Source of the DNA: Selenomonadaceae bacterium
GTDB taxonomy: Bacteria; Bacillota; Negativicutes; Selenomonadales; Selenomonadaceae
DNA length: 64,000 nucleotides
Assembly (NCBI GenBank): GCA_029338835.1
Contig: JAQYBD010000098.1
Location: 1-64,000, forward strand
Reading direction: 5' to 3'
Made by a program: the position numbers and the translations under genes. Every line of letters starts with the position of its first letter. The first letter of the stretch is position 1. This document shows, one piece after another, positions 53,362 through 62,841 of this stretch. The notes beneath the pieces were generated by a model. That model saw only the letters and a program-made list of their open reading frames with translations. It was not told where the DNA came from and did no database searches.

Positions 53362-53814
53362 TCAAAAATCAATGTGCAGGCGCACCTGTGCTGCATCCTT
53401 GAGCGGCAGCTTCTCGCTGCCGTCGAGTTCGATGTTCTCGCCGTCAAACCCCGTGAGGACACCGGTGAGGCGCTTCTTGCCAGCACGCGGTGCAAAGAGC
53501 GTGATATCGACAGCCTTGCCCTGCTCACGCACGAAGTCGCGCGGCTTGCGGAGTACGCGGTCGATGCCTGGCGAAGAAACCTCCAGGATATAACTGTCGG
53601 CAATGACATTCTTGTCGTCGAGTTCAGCCTCCAGCTTTTCGCTGAGTTCTTGGCAATCCTCGATATCAATGCCGCCCTCTTTATCAATATATACGCGCAG
53701 ATACCAGTCGTGTTCCTTGACGTATTCCACGTCTACGAGTTCAATGACATCCTGGCCGGCCAGGAGTCCCTGTGCGATCGCCTCTACGGCTTCTTCAATC
53801 TGCTGTTTTGCCAT
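53362..53814 (-). CDS. rimP: Ribosome maturation factor RimP
   Basis: A 150-residue RimP involved in 30S assembly. Segments VDVEYVKEHDWYLRVYIDKEGGIDIEDCQ and SYILEVSSPGIDRVLRKPRDF are diagnostic. The ATG at 53814 has a GGGGGTGG site just upstream. It is the first gene of the long operon to pnp; its promoter is at 53938-53966. Confidence 0.95.
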   Translation of the reverse strand: MAKQQIEEAVEAIAQGLLAGQDVIELVDVEYVKEHDWYLRVYIDKEGGIDIEDCQELSEKLEAELDDKNVIADSYILEVSSPGIDRVLRKPRDFVREQGKAVDITLFAPRAGKKRLTGVLTGFDGENIELDGSEKLPLKDAAQVRLHIDF

Positions 53815-53885
53815 ACATCCACCCCCAAGTGATTCGCTTGTTCCTTCTCCTGCACCGCGCCAGCTGACATCAGCACATAAGATTA

Positions 53886-53909
53886 AAGAGTGGGTTCGCA
53901 CCCACTCTT
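53886..53909 (-). terminator. Hairpin in the rimP-nusA operon leader
   Basis: A perfect 10-base stem AAGAGTGGGT/ACCCACTCTT with loop of four bases is followed on the minus strand by TTTAATCTTATG. It lies 20-45 bases after the predicted start of the operon transcript, so it may act as an attenuator, and also as the polC terminator. Confidence 0.6.
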
Positions 53910-53937
53910 CATAAAACAACCTTAAATTAACTATTCC

Positions 53938-53966
53938 ATTGTACCATGTGCGATAACAGATGTAAA
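53938..53966 (-). promoter_or_regulatory. Promoter of the rimP-nusA-infB operon
   Basis: On the minus strand TTTACA (-35) and TACAAT (-10) are separated by 17 bases, about 120 bases before the rimP start codon. Confidence 0.7.
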
Positions 53967-54027
53967 TAGCCCTGCCATAAAAATTAAGATGTCTTTGCCA
54001 GGCAAGGTCAGGGATTCTCGCTTCATT

Positions 54028-57000
54028 TCAGACAAAAAGCTCAATCTGGTCGCTTTCGCTCATGCCGTCAAGGCAGCCATGCTGACGCAGGATCTCGATG
54101 TTCGTCTTCGAGATACCCGAACGGCGGCGCAGATCCTCAATGGACGTGAACATGCCGTCCTTGCGGGCTTCGACAATGCTCTGAGCAGCCTTCGTCCCCA
54201 TGCCGGAAAGCGAAGCAAGCGGCGGCAGCAGAGAATTTTCGAGAATGATGAATTTCTCGGCATCGGAGCGGTAAAGATCCACATACTCGCAGCCAAAACC
54301 GCGCAAATAAAGCTCCCAGGCCAGCTGCAGGACGATGAGCGTCGCATTCTGCTTAGCATCGAGCTTCTTTTCCTTCGCGATGGTCTCGAGTTCCTGGATC
54401 TGCTGTCCGACATAATCCTGGCCGCGCGCCACGACGTTGGCATCAAATTCAGCGGCACGGATGGAAAAATACGCCGCATAGTACGCAAGCGGGTAATGCA
54501 CCTTGCAGAAGGCGATGCGGTACGCCATCATGACATACGCGGTCGCATGAGCGCGCGGGAAAAGATACTTGATCTTCTGGCACGACTCGATAAACCATTC
54601 GGGAATGTTGCCCTTGCGCAGCTTCTCAACGACCTCAGGGGCAATGCCCTTGCCCTTGCGGACCTTTTCCATCGTCTTGAAGGAAAGCAGCGGATCGATG
54701 CCCTGATGGATGAGATACATCATGATATCATCACGAGCCGAGATGGCATTCTTGATCGTACACTGACCGCTGCGGATGAGATCCTGCGCATTGCCGAGCC
54801 ATACGTCCGTGCCATGAGAAAAGCCGGAGATGCGCACGAGATCCGAAAAAACGTCAGGATGCGTGTCATCGATCATCTGGCGCGTAAAAGGCGTGCGGAA
54901 CTCAGGAATGCCGAAGGTCCCGCTGGTCGCGCCCAGTTCCTCAGGCGTGACGCCGAGAGCCGTCGTCGAATTGAAGATGGACATCGTGGCTGGATCATCG
55001 AAAGGGATGGTCTTCGGGTCGCGATGCGTGAGGTCTTCGAGCATCTTGATGACCGTCGGATCATCGTGTCCGAGGATATCGAGCTTGACGAGACGGCTGC
55101 TGATGGAATGATAATCGAAATGGGTCGTGATCGTGCCGCAGTTCATGTCATTGGCCGGATGCTGGATGGGCGTGAAGAAATGCACATCCATATCGCGCGG
55201 CACGACCATGATGCCGGCCGGATGCTGGCCCGTCGTCGATTTCACGCCCATGCAGCCGTGTGCGAGCTTGTCAATGTAAGAAATGTGCTTCTTGACGCCC
55301 TTTTCCTCAAAGAATTTCTTGACATAACCAAAGGCTGTCTTATCCGCAACCGTTTGGATGGAGCCCGCCCGGTAGACATTATCTTTGCCGAAGAGGACTT
55401 CCGTATACTTATGCGCGACCGGCTGGTACGTGCCGGAGAAGTTCAGGTCGATATCCGGGACCTTGTCGCCGTCAAATCCCAGGAAGACAGCAAACGGGAT
55501 ATCGTGGCCATCTTTGATGAGCGGCGTACCGCAAACGGGGCAGGTCTTATCCGGCAAGTCATAGCCACAGCCATACGAGCCGTCCGTGATGAACTTGCTG
55601 TACTGGCAATGCGGGCAGCGCCAGTGCGGTGGCAGCGGGTTGACCTCCGTGATGCCAGTCATCGTCGCAATGAAGGAGGAGCCGACGGATCCACGCGAGC
55701 CGACGAGGTAGCCATCGTCGTTTGATTTCTTTACCAGGCGCTGTGCGATGAGATAGAGGACAGAGAAGCCATGGCCGATGATAGGCTTGAGTTCCTGCTG
55801 CAAACGGTCTTCGACGATTTTTGGCAGATTCTCGCCGTAAAGCTCACGTGCCTTGCGGTACGACATCGAGCGGATCTCCTCATCCGCCCCCGGGATCTGC
55901 GGCGAATAAAGGTCATCCGGGATGGGCTTGAAACGCTCAATCTGATCCGCAATCCTGCGCGGATTCGTGACAACGGCTTCATAGGCCGCCTCTTCACCAA
56001 GATATGAGAATTCCGCGAGCATCTCCTCGGTCGTGCGCAGGTAAAGCGGCGGCTGCTGCTCGGCATCGTCAAACCCTTTGCCTTTCATGAGGATGGCTCG
56101 GTAAATCCTGTCCTCCGGATTGAGGAAATGCACGTCGCAGGTGGCGACAAGCGGCTTGCCGAGCTTCTTGGCGAGTTCGGCAATCTTGAGGTTGATCTTG
56201 ACGAGGTCATCATCCGTCTGGATGTCAGGATATTTGTCGCTGCGCTTGAGGAAGTCGTTGTTGTGGATGGGCTGGATCTCAAGATAATCGTAGAAATCCG
56301 CAATCTTCAAGAGTTCTTCATCCGTCTGGCGTTCCTCGATGGCACGGATGAGTTCACCAGCCTCGCAAGCAGAACCGATGAGCAGGCCATCACGATATTC
56401 TTCCACGATGCGCTTCGGCAGGCGCGGCTGGCGATGGAAATACTTGAGGTGTGCGAGCGACACCATCTGATAGAGATTGCGCAGGCCATTGGGATTCTTC
56501 GCCAGGAAAATGATATGGTTCGCACGCTTCTGGTCGCTGTTCTCCTGCACGAGATATCCTTCCATGCCGTAGATAACCTTGATGTCCGTCTTGCAATCCT
56601 TGAGCGCTTTGGCAGCATCCGGGAAAGCCTGCACGACACCGTGATCCGTGACGGCCACAGCCGGCCAGCCCCAGCGGTCAGCTGTCCGGATGAGATCCTT
56701 GACGGAAACGACGGCATCCATGCTGCTCATCGTCGTATGCGCATGGAGTTCCACGCGCTTGACTTCGGCGTGGTCTTCGCGCAATTTCGCTTCTTTCTTG
56801 GCCAGGCTGTCAACAAAGAGTACGTATTCATTCATGTACGTGTCGAAGCGGATGGATCCCCGCACGCGCACGCGCATACCTTCTTTGAGTTGTGCCATGA
56901 TGGCATCATAATCTTCCGGTTCGGCATTCTTGCCGCGCTTGGTCTTGAAGAATTTCTTGCAGGCAATGCCGTTCGTATCATCAGCGAGGCAGAACGTCAG

Positions 57001-57879
57001 GAGCTTCGTACCCGTCTTGAACTCGATGGTCTTGAGTCCCGAACCAGGGCCTTCGCCAATCGTCCCTTCGAGAATGATATTCTTCATCTCGCCTTCGATC
57101 TCATCGATCTTGCGAACCTCTCCCGCAATGCCACGACCAAAGATCAGGTTGCCCGTAGCAGGGATGACGACGGCCCCCGTTGTTGCCGGACGATGCGGTC
57201 TTGCTTTTTTCTTCGGAGCAGGTGCGGCAGTATGCGGATCAGGCTCAGCCTGCTTTTCCTCCGCATGGTGCTGGCGTTCTTTGCGCACGGCAGCGCGATA
57301 CTCCTGCGTATTGAAGCAGTCATCCACTTCAAGGTTCTGCAGGACTTCCTCACTCGCATTGCACTCGATGCGGCAGCGGTAGCCGAGCATCCGCTCCACG
57401 ATTTGCCCCATGACATGCGTCACGGCATGAGCGCGCATGATCTCGCCGCCTAGCTCGCCAGGTACATCGATGAGGACGTGGCTGCCATCCACCGTATATT
57501 TCGAGCGTTTCAAAAGCTCGTACACCGTCGGATTCCCCTCCGCCGTCTCGTAGACCAGCTTGGGCCAGATCTTGTTGATGGCATCTTCTACGTTGACGAC
57601 ATCCTGATAAAAGATGACCTTTGCCAGCTGGCATTTCTTCTCGATCTGACGAGCCGCCTCCTGCAAAAGAGCATCTGGGATGAGGAGCTGTGAGGTAAGA
57701 GCGATTTCCCATGTACTCGTATGCGGCGAAACCTCCACGTGACGGATGGTACAAGCCTTCAAGAGTTCCTTCTGCCCATCGGTAAGCCTCATGCCCTGGA
57801 CGAGCTGCCAGAACATATTATCCTGGCTGGGAACAATCCGATACTTCTGCATGAACATCTGCCATCCTTTCCGAGTCAT
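54028..57879 (-). CDS. polC: DNA polymerase III PolC-type alpha subunit lacking the exonuclease domain
   Basis: A replicative polymerase of about 1283 residues. The N-terminal domain, OB domain (FGRGIAGEVRKIDEIEGEMKNIILEG), PHP domain (VELHAHTTMSSMDAV), palm (GSRGSVGSSFIATMTGITEVNPL; DIDLNFSG) and the C-terminal regions are all present and in PolC order. The ~180-residue DEDDh exonuclease that is normally inserted in the PHP domain is missing: IKVIYGMEGYLVQ leads straight into HIIFLAKNPNGLRNLYQMVS. This accounts for the short length against ~1430 residues in Bacillus. ATG at 57879 is chosen (AGAGGA 10 bases upstream); ATG at 57858 is possible. Zinc-binding cysteines CPHCQ and CPVCG are present. 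Confidence 0.96.
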   Translation of the reverse strand: MTRKGWQMFMQKYRIVPSQDNMFWQLVQGMRLTDGQKELLKACTIRHVEVSPHTSTWEIALTSQLLIPDALLQEAARQIEKKCQLAKVIFYQDVVNVEDAINKIWPKLVYETAEGNPTVYELLKRSKYTVDGSHVLIDVPGELGGEIMRAHAVTHVMGQIVERMLGYRCRIECNASEEVLQNLEVDDCFNTQEYRAAVRKERQHHAEEKQAEPDPHTAAPAPKKKARPHRPATTGAVVIPATGNLIFGRGIAGEVRKIDEIEGEMKNIILEGTIGEGPGSGLKTIEFKTGTKLLTFCLADDTNGIACKKFFKTKRGKNAEPEDYDAIMAQLKEGMRVRVRGSIRFDTYMNEYVLFVDSLAKKEAKLREDHAEVKRVELHAHTTMSSMDAVVSVKDLIRTADRWGWPAVAVTDHGVVQAFPDAAKALKDCKTDIKVIYGMEGYLVQENSDQKRANHIIFLAKNPNGLRNLYQMVSLAHLKYFHRQPRLPKRIVEEYRDGLLIGSACEAGELIRAIEERQTDEELLKIADFYDYLEIQPIHNNDFLKRSDKYPDIQTDDDLVKINLKIAELAKKLGKPLVATCDVHFLNPEDRIYRAILMKGKGFDDAEQQPPLYLRTTEEMLAEFSYLGEEAAYEAVVTNPRRIADQIERFKPIPDDLYSPQIPGADEEIRSMSYRKARELYGENLPKIVEDRLQQELKPIIGHGFSVLYLIAQRLVKKSNDDGYLVGSRGSVGSSFIATMTGITEVNPLPPHWRCPHCQYSKFITDGSYGCGYDLPDKTCPVCGTPLIKDGHDIPFAVFLGFDGDKVPDIDLNFSGTYQPVAHKYTEVLFGKDNVYRAGSIQTVADKTAFGYVKKFFEEKGVKKHISYIDKLAHGCMGVKSTTGQHPAGIMVVPRDMDVHFFTPIQHPANDMNCGTITTHFDYHSISSRLVKLDILGHDDPTVIKMLEDLTHRDPKTIPFDDPATMSIFNSTTALGVTPEELGATSGTFGIPEFRTPFTRQMIDDTHPDVFSDLVRISGFSHGTDVWLGNAQDLIRSGQCTIKNAISARDDIMMYLIHQGIDPLLSFKTMEKVRKGKGIAPEVVEKLRKGNIPEWFIESCQKIKYLFPRAHATAYVMMAYRIAFCKVHYPLAYYAAYFSIRAAEFDANVVARGQDYVGQQIQELETIAKEKKLDAKQNATLIVLQLAWELYLRGFGCEYVDLYRSDAEKFIILENSLLPPLASLSGMGTKAAQSIVEARKDGMFTSIEDLRRRSGISKTNIEILRQHGCLDGMSESDQIELFV

Positions 57880-57927
57880 TTCAAACTGTTCCTCTATTAT
57901 ATGGCATTCCGCCAAAAATAGAAAGAA

Positions 57928-57955
57928 GAAGACGAGCGGATATTCCGTCGTCTTC
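57928..57955 (-). terminator. Terminator after the transglycosylase gene
   Basis: GAAGACGA/TCGTCTTC (57928-57935 with 57948-57955) plus an inner CGGA/TCCG pair, followed on the minus strand by TTCTTTCTATTTTT. It separates the polA-mutM-coaE-slt unit from polC. Confidence 0.8.
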
Positions 57956-57960
57956 AGCGA

Positions 57961-58560
57961 TTAGGGGTATAGTTCCCGATATTTTCTTTCATTCATGAGG
58001 ACGCGCTTGACATATTCGCGCGTCTCCTGATACGGGATGGCATCGACATCATGGAAATCCCGCGGCCAGCCGTATTCTAAGATCCAGTCCTGCACATTGC
58101 CGCGCCCCGCATTGTACGCTGCCAGAGCCAGGATATCATTGCCATCAAACTCCTGCTGCAGGGAATGGAGGTACCAGATGCCATAACGGATGTTGCGTTC
58201 CGGTTCGTGCAGAGCATCTTCAGAATAAGACGCATCATCGAGCTGTCCAGCAATCCAGGCTGCCGTATCCGGCATCAACTGCATGAGACCGACAGCGCCG
58301 CGATGCGAATGCACCTCATTCTTGAATTTGCTCTCCGTCTTGATGACGGCCGCCGCCAGATGAGGATCCACCTGGTAGCGTACGGCATACGTATCGACCA
58401 TGTCCCGGTATGGGAACGGATAAAGATAATTGCGTTGAAAAGGTTCTGAGAAAAAGGCGATGCAGGCAGCGAAAATCAAAGCCAGCACCAAGCCGCCTCC
58501 CCAGAAGATACAACTGTGGTGCCGGTGTCCTGCCCCCTGCTCTTGTTCAAGTGGCATCAA
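57961..58560 (-). CDS. Membrane-anchored lytic transglycosylase
   Basis: A 199-residue protein with one N-terminal membrane segment (about 20-37) and an SLT domain that cleaves peptidoglycan glycan strands. The catalytic glutamate is E76 in AVIKTESKFKNEVHSHRGAVGLMQLMP; AAYNAGRGNVQDW is the second signature. It is the short, Slt-only form. The start overlaps the end of coaE by up to 14 bases. Confidence 0.92.
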   Translation of the reverse strand: MMPLEQEQGAGHRHHSCIFWGGGLVLALIFAACIAFFSEPFQRNYLYPFPYRDMVDTYAVRYQVDPHLAAAVIKTESKFKNEVHSHRGAVGLMQLMPDTAAWIAGQLDDASYSEDALHEPERNIRYGIWYLHSLQQEFDGNDILALAAYNAGRGNVQDWILEYGWPRDFHDVDAIPYQETREYVKRVLMNERKYRELYP

Positions 58561-59146
58561 TGCGTTCCCTCCATAAGCGGCGCAAAGCCGCTTTTAAATC
58601 TTCTTCCGTACCGCTGTTGTCGACGACGACCGTAGCGCGCCGCCGCTTCTCCGCCAGCGGCATCTGCGCGGCAATGCGCGCTTCCGCCTCCATACGGCTG
58701 TAGCCATTGCGCACCATCAGTCGCTGCACCTGGACTTCGTGCGGCAGAGCAATGAGCCACGTCTCATCGGCCAGCCTGTCCCAGCCGGCTTCCAGGAGCA
58801 AGGGCACATCGAGCAGCACGGCAGGCGGATGCGCGGCCCTGGCCTCCGCGAGCCTGGCCTTGACAGCAGCCAGGATGACGGGATGCGTAAAATCATCGAG
58901 CCAGCGGCGTTCCTTTTCATCAGAAAAGACGATGCGCCCGATGGCCGGCCGGTCAAGACTGCCATCTGCCCGCAGGATACCGCTCCCGAAATGGCGCACT
59001 AAGCCTTCGTAAAGAGCCTGGCCTGGCTGCTGCAGCCCATGCGCAATGGCATCGGCATCGATATGGAAAGCGCCAAGGCTCCTGAGGATGGCCGCTGCCG
59101 TACTCTTGCCGCAGGCGATGCCGCCCGTCAGTCCAATGATCTTCAT
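58547..59146 (-). CDS. coaE: Dephospho-CoA kinase
   Basis: A 199-residue kinase for the last step of coenzyme A synthesis. Walker A is GLTGGIACGKSTAA at the N-terminus; HIDADAIAHGLQQPG and LLDVPLLLEAGWDRL are the substrate-site motifs. It overlaps mutM by four bases (ATGA), so the two are translationally coupled, a common pairing. Confidence 0.95.
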   Translation of the reverse strand: MKIIGLTGGIACGKSTAAAILRSLGAFHIDADAIAHGLQQPGQALYEGLVRHFGSGILRADGSLDRPAIGRIVFSDEKERRWLDDFTHPVILAAVKARLAEARAAHPPAVLLDVPLLLEAGWDRLADETWLIALPHEVQVQRLMVRNGYSRMEAEARIAAQMPLAEKRRRATVVVDNSGTEEDLKAALRRLWRERIDAT

Positions 59147-59979
59147 GGCATGACCTCCCCTTGGCAGTGCGGGCAGAAATGCGTGCCACGGCCACCCACC
59201 ACGATTTTCTGTATGGGCGTACCACAGCGCCTGCAGGGCTGCCCCTCCCGGTCATAGACCCAGAGGTGTTCCTGATGATGTCCCTGCCCGCCGGAGCCAT
59301 TGCGATAATCGCGAAAAGTCGTACCGCCATCGGCAAGGCCCGCGCGCAAGACCACTTCTATGGCCTCCTTGAGGCCTTGCCATTCCTCAATCCGCAGGGA
59401 AGAAGCCCGGCGCTGCGGGTGCAGTCCCGCCACAAAGAGTGCTTCATCCACATAGATATTGCCCAATCCCGCCACACGCTTCTGGTCAAGCAGGAACGGC
59501 TTGATCGCTATCGTTGTCCGCTTGGCCTGCTCCATCAGGGCTTCTGCTGTAAAAGATGGCGTCAAAGGCTCCGGACCGAGCTTGGCAAGGCCTTTGGCTT
59601 CAGCAAGCTCATGCGGATAAAGCGCATAGAGCCGCCCGAACGTCCGCGTATCGCGAAAAACCAGTGCATTGCCGGAAGAAAGCAGGAAGATGACCCGCGT
59701 ATGTGCGTCCGGCTCAAAGGCCTCCTGCTCATAGACGAGGCTGCCCGTCATGCGCAGATGCACGATGAGCGTAAGATCCGCAGACAAGCCGAGGAGCAGG
59801 TATTTGCCGCGCCGACGGACATGGAGGATTGTCGCGTCCTGCAGGCGTGCAGTAAACTCCTCCGTCGCAGGATACGCGATTTGCCGCGGCAGCAGCACCT
59901 GCGTCTTCACGATGCGCTGCCCAGCCAGCACAGGCGCAAGATACCTTCGTATCGTTTCCACTTCCGGCAGTTCCGGCAT
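59143..59979 (-). CDS. mutM: Formamidopyrimidine-DNA glycosylase
   Basis: A 278-residue MutM that removes 8-oxoguanine. The mature N-terminus PELPEVETIRRYL carries the catalytic P1 and E2; the H2TH region (LGNIYVDEALF) and the C-terminal zinc finger (CRRCGTPIQ..HFCPHC) are intact. The ATG at 59979 is set by this requirement, although an in-frame start three codons upstream exists. A promoter is visible at 60020-60048. Confidence 0.96.
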   Translation of the reverse strand: MPELPEVETIRRYLAPVLAGQRIVKTQVLLPRQIAYPATEEFTARLQDATILHVRRRGKYLLLGLSADLTLIVHLRMTGSLVYEQEAFEPDAHTRVIFLLSSGNALVFRDTRTFGRLYALYPHELAEAKGLAKLGPEPLTPSFTAEALMEQAKRTTIAIKPFLLDQKRVAGLGNIYVDEALFVAGLHPQRRASSLRIEEWQGLKEAIEVVLRAGLADGGTTFRDYRNGSGGQGHHQEHLWVYDREGQPCRRCGTPIQKIVVGGRGTHFCPHCQGEVMP

Positions 59980-60019
59980 ATCACTCACTCCTCTCGCCTG
60001 CTTGAGAAATCACTCATCT

Positions 60020-60048
60020 ATTATATAAAGTCAGCACACATCCCGCAA
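60020..60048 (-). promoter_or_regulatory. Possible promoter of mutM-coaE-slt
   Basis: On the minus strand TATAAT (60020-60025) has a weak -35 TTGCGG at 17-base spacing. The -35 overlaps the hairpin CCCGC/GCGGG after polA, so transcription from polA and this start may interfere. Confidence 0.45.
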
Positions 60049-60145
60049 CGCTTTTCGCGGGAATGTATGGAGATCATCCATCTGCCTCATCCGCCTCGCC
60101 GACCCGGCATCTTCAAAAGTTCTTGAGGAAGGCTGTGCTGTCCCG

Positions 60146-62797
60146 TTATTTTGCCGCGGCCCAATCCTTGCCCCAATGCACATCGACGAGCAGCGGCACC
60201 CGGAGATCTGCCACATGCTCCATCGTCTCGTGCAGGATAGCTTCCACCGCTGCGCGCTCATCCTCAGTGATCTCAAGCACCAGTTCATCGTGTACCTGCA
60301 GCAGGATACGGCTCTTGAGGCCTTCTTCCTTCAGCCTGCGGTACGCGGCAACCATCGCCAATTTGATGATATCCGCTGCACTGCCCTGGATGGGGGTATT
60401 CATCGCCATGCGCTCCGCCAGCATCCGCTGATTGAAATTGCGGCTCTTGATGGCCGGCAAATCGCGCCGACGGCCAAACATGGTCGTCACATAGCCTTTG
60501 GCATGGGCATCTGCCACCATCTGATCCATGAAGCGGCGCACCCCCGGGTACCGCTCAAAATAACGCGTGATGTACGCGCCCGCCTCCTTGCGCGGGATGC
60601 GGAGGTCACGTGCCAGGCCATAATCGCTGATGCCATAGACAATGCCGAAATTGACTGCCTTGGCCCGGCGGCGGAACTCCGGCGTCACTTCAGCGAGCGG
60701 CAGGCCGAAGACCTCGGCCGCCGTGCGGGCATGGATATCCTGATTGCGGCAGAACGCATCGATGAGATTCTCATCTCCCGACATATGCGCCAGCAAGCGC
60801 AGCTCGATCTGTGAATAGTCCGCCGAAAGGAGTGCCTCATACCCGGGGCCCGGCTCAAAGAGAGCGCGGATCGTGCGGCCTTCTTCCGTGCGCACGGGGA
60901 TATTCTGCAGATTCGGGTCGGAACTCGAGAGACGACCCGTCGCTGTCACCGTCTGGTTGAAACTCGTATGGACGCGTCCGGTATCCGCACGGATGAGTTC
61001 GCCGATGCCATCGAGATACGTCGACTTGAGCTTGCTCCAGAGCCGGTACGAAAGCACCTGCTCGACGACAGGGTGTTCGCCGCGCAGTTCAGACAGCACC
61101 TCTGCATTCGTCGAATACCCCGTCTTCGTTTTCTTGATGGCCGGCAGGCCCAGTTCCTCAAACAGGATGACACCGAGCTGCTTGGGCGAATTGATATTGA
61201 ACTCCAGCCCCGTCGTACGATAGATATCCGCCTGGATGACAGCCAGCTTCTCGCCGACTTCCGCCGTCTTGGCCGCCAGATGGCTGCGGTTGACGAAAAC
61301 ACCGTTCTGTTCCATCGCAGCCAGGACTTCCACCAGCGGCAGCTCTATCGTCTCCAGCAACGGACGCATCCCCTCCTCCTCGAGGCGTGCCCAGAGGACA
61401 GGATAAAGGCGTGCCAGCATCTCAGCTTCCCAGATGACCTGCTCGCGCGCATCGGCAAACGTCTCAGGCAGCACCTGCCCCGGCAGATATTTCTGCACGA
61501 GTTCCGGCAGCGCATACTGCGAACGCTCCGGATCCAGGAGATACGCGGCCAGCTCGACATCAGCAAAGCCCTTGCCCGGCTGTACCCCGGCATGATAGTA
61601 CCGCTTGAGCTGATACAGGCATGTGACGGGCGATGACGCAGACAGCTGCTCAAGCAGGAGCGGGAAAGCGGACGAATCCGCCGGCACGAAGCCATGTCCG
61701 CCCGCAGGCGAAGCCACGGCTATCCCCGTCAGCCGCTCAAACGGGGCCTTGCCCTCAAAGAGACCGGCGACAGCGACGTACTCCGCTTGCTCAAAGGCAT
61801 GGCCTACCTCCCTGGCCGACCAGGTGGTATAGGCAAGGTCCAGCGGACTCATAGCAGCCGCCGGTACTGATGCTTGTGCTGCAGGAGTGCTGCCGAAAAG
61901 CCGCTGGACATTCGTCCAGACCCCCTTGAGGTTATGACGGTCACAAAACGCCTGCATCTTCGCCAGGTCAGGCTGCATGCGATACGCTTCCGGCGCAAAA
62001 GAAAGTCCCGGCACGTGGAGTTCAATCGTCGCAAGTTCCTTGGAAAGACGTGCCTGCTCGCCGTACGTCAGCAGGCGTTCCTTGAGCTTCTTGCCCGAGA
62101 CATCTGCTGCATGTGCGAGTACTTCTTCCAGAGAGCCATAGGCAAGCAAAAGCTTCGTCGCTGTCTTAGGACCCACACCGGGAATGCCCGGGATATTGTC
62201 AGAAGTATCCCCCATAAGCCCTTTGAGATCGATGAGTCCTGGCGGTGGAAAGCCGTATTCTTCCGTAAAAGCTGCCGTATCGTAAGCCTTGAGTTCAGAG
62301 ATGCCCTTTTTCGTGAGCATCACGCGCAAATTCGGGCGCACGAGCTGCAATGCATCGCGGTCTCCCGTGATGACCATGACATCATAGTCCTGCTCTGCTG
62401 CCTGCACCGCCAGCGTGCCGATGATATCGTCGGCCTCGTAGCGGTCTTTCTCCAGGAACGGGATCCCCATCCCTGCAGCAAACTCACGCAGCAGCGGGAA
62501 CTGCGACAGGAGCTCCTCTGGCGTCTTGTCACGCGTACCCTTGTAATCTGCAAACCGCTCCGTGCGGAACGTGTGGCGGCTCTTGTCAAAAGCAAGCACC
62601 ATGAGATCCGGCTGCAAATCGGCAATGAGTTTCGTCAGCATGTTGGAGAAGCCGAAAATCGCATTCGTCGGCTGCCCCGCTGCATCGCTCAAGGGCGGCA
62701 GGGCATAAAACGCGCGGAAAATCAGGCTGCTGCCATCAAGCACCACAAAGCGTTCTTTTTTCGTCTGACCATCCTGCTTGTCCTGCATTGGCTCCAT
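60146..62797 (-). CDS. polA: DNA polymerase I
   Basis: An 883-residue polymerase I for Okazaki fragment maturation and repair. The N-terminal 5' nuclease domain is intact (FVVLDGSSLIFRAFYALP; FDKSRHTFRTERFADYKGTR; VMVITGDRDALQL), and the C-terminal polymerase has SADYSQIELRLLAHMSGD, RRAKAVNFGIVYG and QVHDELVLE. The central 3'-5' exonuclease region is degenerate: where DxE is expected it reads EYVAVAGLFEG, and I see no carboxylate set. That is common in Gram-positive PolA. The ATG at 62797 has AAGGA 11 bases upstream. Confidence 0.95.
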   Translation of the reverse strand: MEPMQDKQDGQTKKERFVVLDGSSLIFRAFYALPPLSDAAGQPTNAIFGFSNMLTKLIADLQPDLMVLAFDKSRHTFRTERFADYKGTRDKTPEELLSQFPLLREFAAGMGIPFLEKDRYEADDIIGTLAVQAAEQDYDVMVITGDRDALQLVRPNLRVMLTKKGISELKAYDTAAFTEEYGFPPPGLIDLKGLMGDTSDNIPGIPGVGPKTATKLLLAYGSLEEVLAHAADVSGKKLKERLLTYGEQARLSKELATIELHVPGLSFAPEAYRMQPDLAKMQAFCDRHNLKGVWTNVQRLFGSTPAAQASVPAAAMSPLDLAYTTWSAREVGHAFEQAEYVAVAGLFEGKAPFERLTGIAVASPAGGHGFVPADSSAFPLLLEQLSASSPVTCLYQLKRYYHAGVQPGKGFADVELAAYLLDPERSQYALPELVQKYLPGQVLPETFADAREQVIWEAEMLARLYPVLWARLEEEGMRPLLETIELPLVEVLAAMEQNGVFVNRSHLAAKTAEVGEKLAVIQADIYRTTGLEFNINSPKQLGVILFEELGLPAIKKTKTGYSTNAEVLSELRGEHPVVEQVLSYRLWSKLKSTYLDGIGELIRADTGRVHTSFNQTVTATGRLSSSDPNLQNIPVRTEEGRTIRALFEPGPGYEALLSADYSQIELRLLAHMSGDENLIDAFCRNQDIHARTAAEVFGLPLAEVTPEFRRRAKAVNFGIVYGISDYGLARDLRIPRKEAGAYITRYFERYPGVRRFMDQMVADAHAKGYVTTMFGRRRDLPAIKSRNFNQRMLAERMAMNTPIQGSAADIIKLAMVAAYRRLKEEGLKSRILLQVHDELVLEITEDERAAVEAILHETMEHVADLRVPLLVDVHWGKDWAAAK

Positions 62798-62841
62798 ATG
62801 ATCACACCGTTCCTTTCTTTTTCTGCCCATCTGATGTCAAA

